From Misgurnus anguillicaudatus (Eukaryota; Chordata; Actinopteri; Cypriniformes; Cobitidae): a DNA stretch of 64,000 nucleotides. The stretch is taken from contig NC_073354.2 of the NCBI RefSeq assembly GCF_027580225.2, positions 20,791,001 through 20,855,000 of the forward strand, read 5' to 3'. Every line of letters begins with the position of its first letter. The first letter of the stretch is position 1. Both the position numbers and the translations under genes were made by a program. Under the pieces are notes generated by a model. The model did not search any database. It was not told the origin of the DNA and was given only the letters and a program-made list of their open reading frames with translations. Shown here piece after piece: positions 58,314 to 64,000 of the stretch.

Positions 58314-58612
58314 AGACCGTTTCATCGTATGCACATGTGGTGACGCGATACGCGTCTGATCCGACCATTACTTCCGGTTTCAGTTTTTTAATGGTCTGAC
58401 TATTTGCTGAACTAAACTCTTGAACAAGTACCTCGTCGAAAATAACAAATGTTTTGGTTTCCTAGGTAACCTACGTGTTGTTGTTTTTGCTTGTTATATA
58501 AATAAACTATGTTTAAAGTACTTGTATTTATTCTTTTCGGAGTTTACAGGAAGTTACGTGTAGACCACGGACGCTGCTTGTTTATGTTGTTACTGCTGAA
58601 ACCGTCTATACA
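58314..58612. mobile_element. MITE, tagacggtttcat family, copy D
   Basis: Begins agaccgtttcatcg directly after copy C and ends tgctgaaaccgtctata. It has the same orientation as copy C, forming a head-to-tail pair sharing the tata at the junction. Confidence 0.8.
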
Positions 58613-58809
58613 AAGTAACTTTCAGTTTAGAGATATACTGAACATTATCTGTTTATCTTACATTAAAGTTGAAATTAAACATTAGTGTCAGCAAAGCAGT
58701 GTTGTTAAACCATGTTGAAGTTGTGTCGAGTTGTGTATGTTTCGTGGCAGTTTGTATGTTTTTAAATCCAAAGCTACAATGATCTTCACTTTGATACATT
58801 ATTACTTTG

Positions 58810-59270
58810 TTCACACTCTCAGTTCATATCCGATTCTGGTGCATATGCAATTTGCCAGACTCACTGTCTATATTGTGTATCACAACTGTTCAGATCCGAT
58901 CTGTGCCTCCTGTAGCGTTCTGCCATGTTCTGGATTATCTGAACTGTTTCTATGGCAACAACGTCGCGCTGGCATGACAATCTGCCTCAACGTCTGACGT
59001 TGTAGACTTTCCCAAACACCCCTATAATTTAGTCAAAATTGGACTGTTCAAAAGTTCACCCTGGGGTTGCATTTTTGTGACCAAAAAGCATCAGAACGGT
59101 CAGACTGAAATGGATTTACGGAAATGCGTTTCGAAACTGATTACAAACCACCTCTGGATGTAGCCTGAAACGGATTAGGAAAATTGGATTTCATGCGTTT
59201 ACACGTTCTAAATATGATTGGAATCCAATCGGATATGCACCAAAATCGGATTTGGACTGACAGTGTGAAC
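58810..59270. mobile_element. Palindromic MITE (gttcacactctcagt ends)
   Basis: The left terminus gttcacactctcagttc with atatccgattctggtgcata mirrors the right-hand tatgcaccaaaatcggattt and actgacagtgtgaac. Inner arms also pair. Non-coding. Confidence 0.7.
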
Positions 59271-60449
59271 ATGGTCTTATATCTTCATTCATCAGTAAAT
59301 TACAAAAAAAAGACTTTAGCTGGGTTTTCACAGTCTGGGTCACATTTCCTTTTGTTAATTTTACAAAGTGAAGGCTAGTCTCAAATTACATTAGGGAAAT
59401 GTTGCTACTGTTAAACAGAAGCATCAAAACATGTAATCTGCTGAGCTTGATGTTTTTTTTTTTTTCGAAATACCCAAATTAAATTTCCACCTCTGTCTTC
59501 TAATCTAATAGTCTAAGTAGTTGAAGTTTGTTTGAAGTCAAGTGAAAGGTTATATACTGTAGACACTACAGATCAATTAGTATAATCTGCAAATAAACAC
59601 TTTCTGTCTCTAATAGAGAAATCAAGACTTGAAAAGTAGTTGTAAGTGCCCGACCAGGTTTATAGCACAGTTTAGTGTTTAGCTGAGGCTCAGTAATAGA
59701 GATTTGTTTCATCCTGTAGTGCAGATGTTAGGTGCAGCATTGGATGCGTCACTGATTTTGCTGCGAGTCATGCTAATGACGCTGCCGAGTTTTGAGAGAT
59801 GCTTTTTGTGCTAACTGTATACAAAATTGTAGGTCCTTCTGTCATTTACCTGAGATTCGTGGCAGACCAAATTCCCCTGAGCTTTAACTGTTCTTGGGTA
59901 CAAGCTAGGACAGGATTAGGACAGGAGGCCATGACATTGAATTGTAGTGTCATTTGGAGATTCATTGTCTACTATAAAGATATTTCCCATTTTGCTCTTA
60001 GACATTATTAGGAAGATTATTAGGTAGGTCTTTATCGATTTCTCTTCAAGAACATCATGGTGTGAAGCATGCACACAATTGAAAAAAAGCGTGTCACTTT
60101 GGAAAGTTTGAGAATGAACTGTCTGTTCACAGACAGACTGTAACAGCCTGTGCTCTTCACTTTCTCCTCAGCATTTGTGCCCATTGGGGATGGAGCGATT
60201 ACAGAAGCTGCCAAATGAAAACTAATTGCTAAGTGGGCTTTGTTTAGGTTTCATTACAGTCTTGCTGGCTCAACAAACCAAATGCTGACCCACTTCCTTT
60301 AATGTTGGAGAAAGCAAACAGCATGTCACTTTTTCTTGACACTGTACATTGTCTTTCCTAACTGTTCCAACTTGGATGTTTAGACAGACTTACTGAGCAC
60401 AGCTAAGCTCAGCAAGATGAGAAGTCTTAATATTGTACAAGTAGATTTG
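59271..60449. other. ppp4r4 intron 2, transposon-poor
   Basis: About 1.2 kb without a recognisable transposon or exon. Candidate for unique intronic sequence only. Confidence 0.4.
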
Positions 60450-61691
60450 GGGCCCTATCTTGCACCCAGCGCAATTGACTTTGTCAGTGACGCATGTATC
60501 ATTTCGTATTTTACACTGGCGCACAGCGGGTTTTTCCCTCCACAGACGCACGTCGGCAAACTAGGGAATGAACTTGCGCTCCCTGGGCGGTTCAGCGCAA
60601 AAAAGGAGGCGTGCTCCGGCGCAAACCATCTCTTATGCTATTTTGCAGTTTCAAAAAACAATTGCGCTACTAACCAAAAAAAACTAGTCTAAAGTCAGTG
60701 GCGCGTTGCGCGTGGTTCATTGTGCTATTTTAAGGGCGCATGCTTGACCATAATGTATAGCGTGCACAACGCACATTGCTTATCTAATCTACACAGATGC
60801 AACAGTTATTTTTGCAAATCATAAATTGTTACAATAAAAAATATAAGATAAGGGAAATCATTAAATCATAAATTGTTACAATAAAAAATATTAATACATG
60901 AGATAAGGGAATTCATTGTGGTGAGCATTGTGGTGATAGTTTTTATGTATTGTGTGGCAGCGTTAAACAATTATCATGCAAATAACGATTAAAATATTTT
61001 CATAAGTTTGTTGTGTGGCTGTATTACGTTTATTTTATCTAAATAATAATTAAAATGTTTTCATAAGAAACCTTCATGTATGTGAACTTGATTTGTAAGT
61101 GTACTTTGGGGTTGGACCTTGCTTGCGTTTCTTGTGTCCGATTTCAAAGCCCCCAAACCCTTTCAGCAGTGAGGGTGGACGCAGCGATGTCCTCCTGTGT
61201 GCCCGGCGTGCCCGATTTATGCTGGCAAGCTTGGGATCCCCCCGTCTCCTGACATCATTGTAGTGCTTGGCGCAGCTGATGAGACAGTTGCGGCTATTTC
61301 CTCTCACGCCTGTTGAACCGACGCTGATTTGGGCGGGTTTCTCCCATCCCCATACAAAACAACTTCTCTGTCTTTGACTGCTCTTACAAGAACGTGGGTC
61401 TCCTCGGCTGTGAACCGCTCCTGGCGTGCGCCTGTCAAATCCGTCATAATAATAGCAACCCGCCATGGAACTTGCGCCCTTGCGTTTAAAGGGAATGTTG
61501 GATAGTGTTCTGATTGGTTTATTTGACGTTACGCCCAAACCACACCTATGAATAATGAACCTACTTCAGACCAACCCCTTATTGATTTGCTCCCGGCGCA
61601 AGACTTATTTCTCCCGCCGGGAAAATAGCAACAGCCACAAAGTCACTTGCGCTTTGCTATTTTAACGTTTCAGATCGTTAAAATAGGGCCC
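60450..61691 (-). mobile_element. PIF/Harbinger-type element
   Basis: The ends gggccctatcttgcaccc and gttaaaatagggccc are inverted, with inner pairing of gcgcaattgactttgt and acaaagtcacttgcgc. The trinucleotide ttg flanks both ends (60447-60449, 61692-61694), consistent with the 3-bp duplication of Harbinger elements. It carries a decayed Myb-like protein gene on the minus strand and no transposase. Confidence 0.75.
61074..61538 (-). pseudogene. Harbinger Myb-like DNA-binding protein, frameshifted
   Basis: One minus-strand frame keeps HYNDVRRRGDPKLASINRARR, the second half of the Myb-like (trihelix) domain of the Harbinger accessory protein. The first half (RFTAEETHVLVRAVKDREVV) lies in another frame at about 61365-61425, followed by a stop, so the gene is broken by at least one frameshift. 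In intact elements this protein helps the transposase bind DNA and enter the nucleus. Confidence 0.7.
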
Positions 61692-62229
61692 TTGATGTGA
61701 ACTCGTTATTTTTTCAGTTTCTATGCTAAATTCAATGTTAAATGTTTTGGTCTTTAATGAACATCTTGTCTTGTTGTGTAACCTTTTAATAACTTACTGA
61801 TTTACCTAGTAAACAGTGGTATTAAATGGAGAGAAAGCTTACATTTTTTAGATGCTATGGACGTTGAAACCATTGTATTTGGGTGGGACAAGGCGTAACT
61901 ACTTTTTAAGACCAATGATTTTGGTCCCATTCACTTTTACCATCTTTAATTTCGCGCATATCCCTGTTCACTTTGTCAGAGCATCGTCACTAATATCCAT
62001 TCCACTAAGGAATGTCCTAATAAATTATAGTCTTTTCCATGTTTTAGCTACAGCTGCGACTTTCACATTGCTGCCTCCTTAAATTTATTCCATTTGGCTC
62101 ATTTTGTGTCCATATAATGAAACTCCATTTTGTGTTTTCACTACTTTCGCGTCCTGCATTCCTGCAACACAGCAAGAGTAAACAAAGCTTTTAGGCTATA
62201 ATTAAGGCACCACAATACAAGAAAATTTT
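61692..62229. other. ppp4r4 intron 2, no gene
   Basis: No exon or bounded element recognised. The frame at 61852-62082 appears random. Confidence 0.4.
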
Positions 62230-62556
62230 CATTTTTCATGATTTTCAAAAAAGTTTAATGCCTTGCAGAAAATTTTCTACCAGAAAAATATTGGTAGGTT
62301 TCTTTTAAAACACCAAATTTTGAGCAAAAAGCTGAGATAATTCCATTTTTGTGAAGGACTTTTGTTAGAGATCAGATTCAAAGTGATCCTTAAAACATAC
62401 ACAGACATGCAGCTGCTTGCTCTAAGGCGATACTTCCGGGTTTTATAAGTTGCAGAATAATAGCGTTATTGCGGAAAGCTGGAAATACTCGTCATTGGCA
62501 GAAAACATTTTCTCTTAATTGATGAGATAACTCGTCAATGGCAGCAAAAGAGTTAA
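62230..62556. mobile_element. Second copy of the 30376-30776 element
   Basis: Shares catttttcatgattttcaaa, gagcaaaaagctgagataat, tttgtgaaggacttttg and acttccgggttttataagtt with 30376-30776, and ends ggcagcaaaagagttaa with TTAA at 62553-62556. The left end is truncated. Confidence 0.65.
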
Positions 62557-62799
62557 AATGTAATAACTTCATTATATATTTAAACATATTTAAATACTTT
62601 GATTCAGGAGCTCCAGTGAATACATTTAAAAAAGTCTGTTTTTGTGTTTTCGCCTAAATGTAAGAAACTTCAAGTTGGTAGAAACTAAACAAGAGGTCGA
62701 CTATCTAGGGCAACTTTTATCTGGCCCGCAAAACAGTTTATAATTATATTAAACAGTGTTAAACAGTCCAGAATGACTGATTTAATGTAATACCATCAA

Positions 62800-63260
62800 C
62801 GTCCAAAAGATGTTGCCGAAGGCGGCTGACTTGTTGATCGCTGCCTCATAAGGCAATGACTTCGGTGGCATGAAGGCAGCTCTGGGAAATGTCTTCAGAC
62901 AGCCTTTATAGGCAGCGTTATGAAATTCTGTTTGAAATATAAACAGAGAGCCCCTTGGTGATAACTATTCCAATATTTTTAAACTGTCTGCAATACTAAT
63001 TTCTTGCTAGAAATGCAATCAAAAGGTGTGAAAAGTAAAAAATATTACCTTATTTACACTAAATTTGTGATCCAGCCACTTTCTTGGCTGCCATTTTATT
63101 TTTTCGACCTCAATCACATCCTCGCAAACACATACGCAGAGAATTGTAGGACAATGAAGGTATCTCAGGAGTCTGGAAGTAAACCAAACAGTGAATTCGG
63201 AGGTGCCTTGATGGCTTTCTGCCTTGGAATGCCGCCTCCGAAGCCAGCATTTTAGAGCTT
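62800..63260. repeat. Interspersed repeat with gccgaaggcgg / ccgcctccga motifs
   Basis: Motifs near 62815 (gccgaaggcggctga) and near 63230 (tgccgcctccgaagcc) face each other, suggesting a degraded inverted-repeat element. The 83-codon frame at 63004-63255 overlaps it and has no family match. Confidence 0.35.
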
Positions 63261-63366
63261 TCGGACGCAGCCAATGAATGTTGCATGTTTAAAACAGAAT
63301 AGACAGCAAAATACCAAAATCAGACGAAAGCCGGTATGTGTTATTTGCCATGAAGTATTGCCATTT

Positions 63367-63792
63367 TTAAAGGGGACATTTCAAATGTGAAATAAATCTT
63401 TGGTGTCCCCAGAGTACGTATGTGAAGTTCTAGTTAAAAATACCATATAGATTATTTATTATAAATGTTTAAAATTGCCACTTTGTCAGTGTGAGCAAAA
63501 ATTTGCAGTTTTTGGGTGTGTCATTTTAAATGCAAATGAGCTGATCTCTGCACTAAATGGCATGCAGTGCCGTGGTTGGATAGTGCAGATTGAGTGGTGT
63601 ATTATCCCCTTCTGACATCACAGGGGGAGCCAAATTTCAATGAGCTATTTTTTACATGCTTGCAGAAGTTTACCAAAACTAAGTTACTGGGTTGATCTTT
63701 TTCACAATTTCCAGGTTTATAGAGGCACGGGTGACCCAGTTATAGCACTTAAACATGGAAAAAGTCAGATGTTCATGATTTGTTCCCTTTAA
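63367..63792 (-). mobile_element. MITE, aaaggggacat family, copy 2
   Basis: TTAA at both ends (63367-63370, 63789-63792). The sequence is the inverse of 23941-24374, for example aaatgagctgatctctgcac and gcacttaaacatggaaaaag. Confidence 0.75.
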
Positions 63793-63859
63793 AGATCAAA
63801 ATCAGCTTACCTCTGTTTTTAACATCTTGGTGATGTAATAGTTGTCTAGCAATGCACAT

Positions 63860-64000
63860 GAAATGATTTGCCCCATTAAGCATTTTTTTGTTGCAACCAC
63901 AAATTTACTACAGTATGGTCTCACACATGGTATTTTATTTGTAGTAAAACTGTGGTTATACAGCTAGCTATTAATCTGCTAAAAACATGGTTACTACACT
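63860..64000. repeat. aaccatggtt-type repeat, cut by window end
   Basis: Motifs tttactacagtatggt, tagtaaaactgtggtta and acatggttactacact match the motif set of the MITE at 7336-7538. The element continues beyond the window. Confidence 0.45.

Overview
The window reads as nuclear DNA of a teleost fish, most likely a cyprinid (Danio/carp lineage). The evidence is small intron-split vertebrate genes set in AT-rich DNA packed with short inverted-repeat DNA transposons (many with TTAA or 8-bp target duplications), a tRNA-derived SINE, and a DIRS-type tyrosine-recombinase retrotransposon. No prokaryotic gene organisation, CRISPR array, rRNA gene or canonical tRNA gene was seen.

Three protein-coding genes are well supported. 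Two lie in tandem on the minus strand and are paralogues of ASB2, the ankyrin-repeat and SOCS-box substrate receptor of a Cullin-5 ubiquitin ligase. Gene 1 spans 28227-35506 (9 coding exons, 664 aa) and gene 2 spans 41285-47834 (9 coding exons, 669 aa). Their intron positions and phases are identical. Each begins with a ubiquitin-interacting motif and ends with a SOCS box. The third is the 5' end of ppp4r4 on the plus strand (exons 52561-52665 and 54101-54174), whose remaining exons lie beyond the window. A candidate last exon of an unrecognised plus-strand gene (3238-3420) and a weaker minus-strand exon candidate (22003-22159) lie to the left.

Layout: 1-5.5 kb, a candidate terminal exon with nested hAT-like elements before it. 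5.5-15.7 kb, a transposon-dense stretch including a 2-kb element that carries a spliced open reading frame. 15.9-21.9 kb, one DIRS element with intact termini and decayed genes. 22-28 kb, mostly short transposons. 28-37.6 kb, asb2 gene 1 with a minisatellite-bearing element in its first intron. 38-41.3 kb, a repeat cluster with two inverted THAP-like fragments. 41.3-49.6 kb, asb2 gene 2. 49.6-52.5 kb, a short divergent intergenic region. 52.5-64 kb, the ppp4r4 promoter, first exons and a long second intron holding hAT, Harbinger and other elements.

The most notable observation is that the two ASB2 paralogues appear to have changed opposite halves of the SOCS box: gene 1 keeps the Elongin-binding cysteine but alters the Cullin-box LPLP motif, while gene 2 keeps LPLP but has serine for that cysteine. 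All exon models were derived by reading splice sites and frames by eye and by recalled family similarity. No alignment or transcript data were available.
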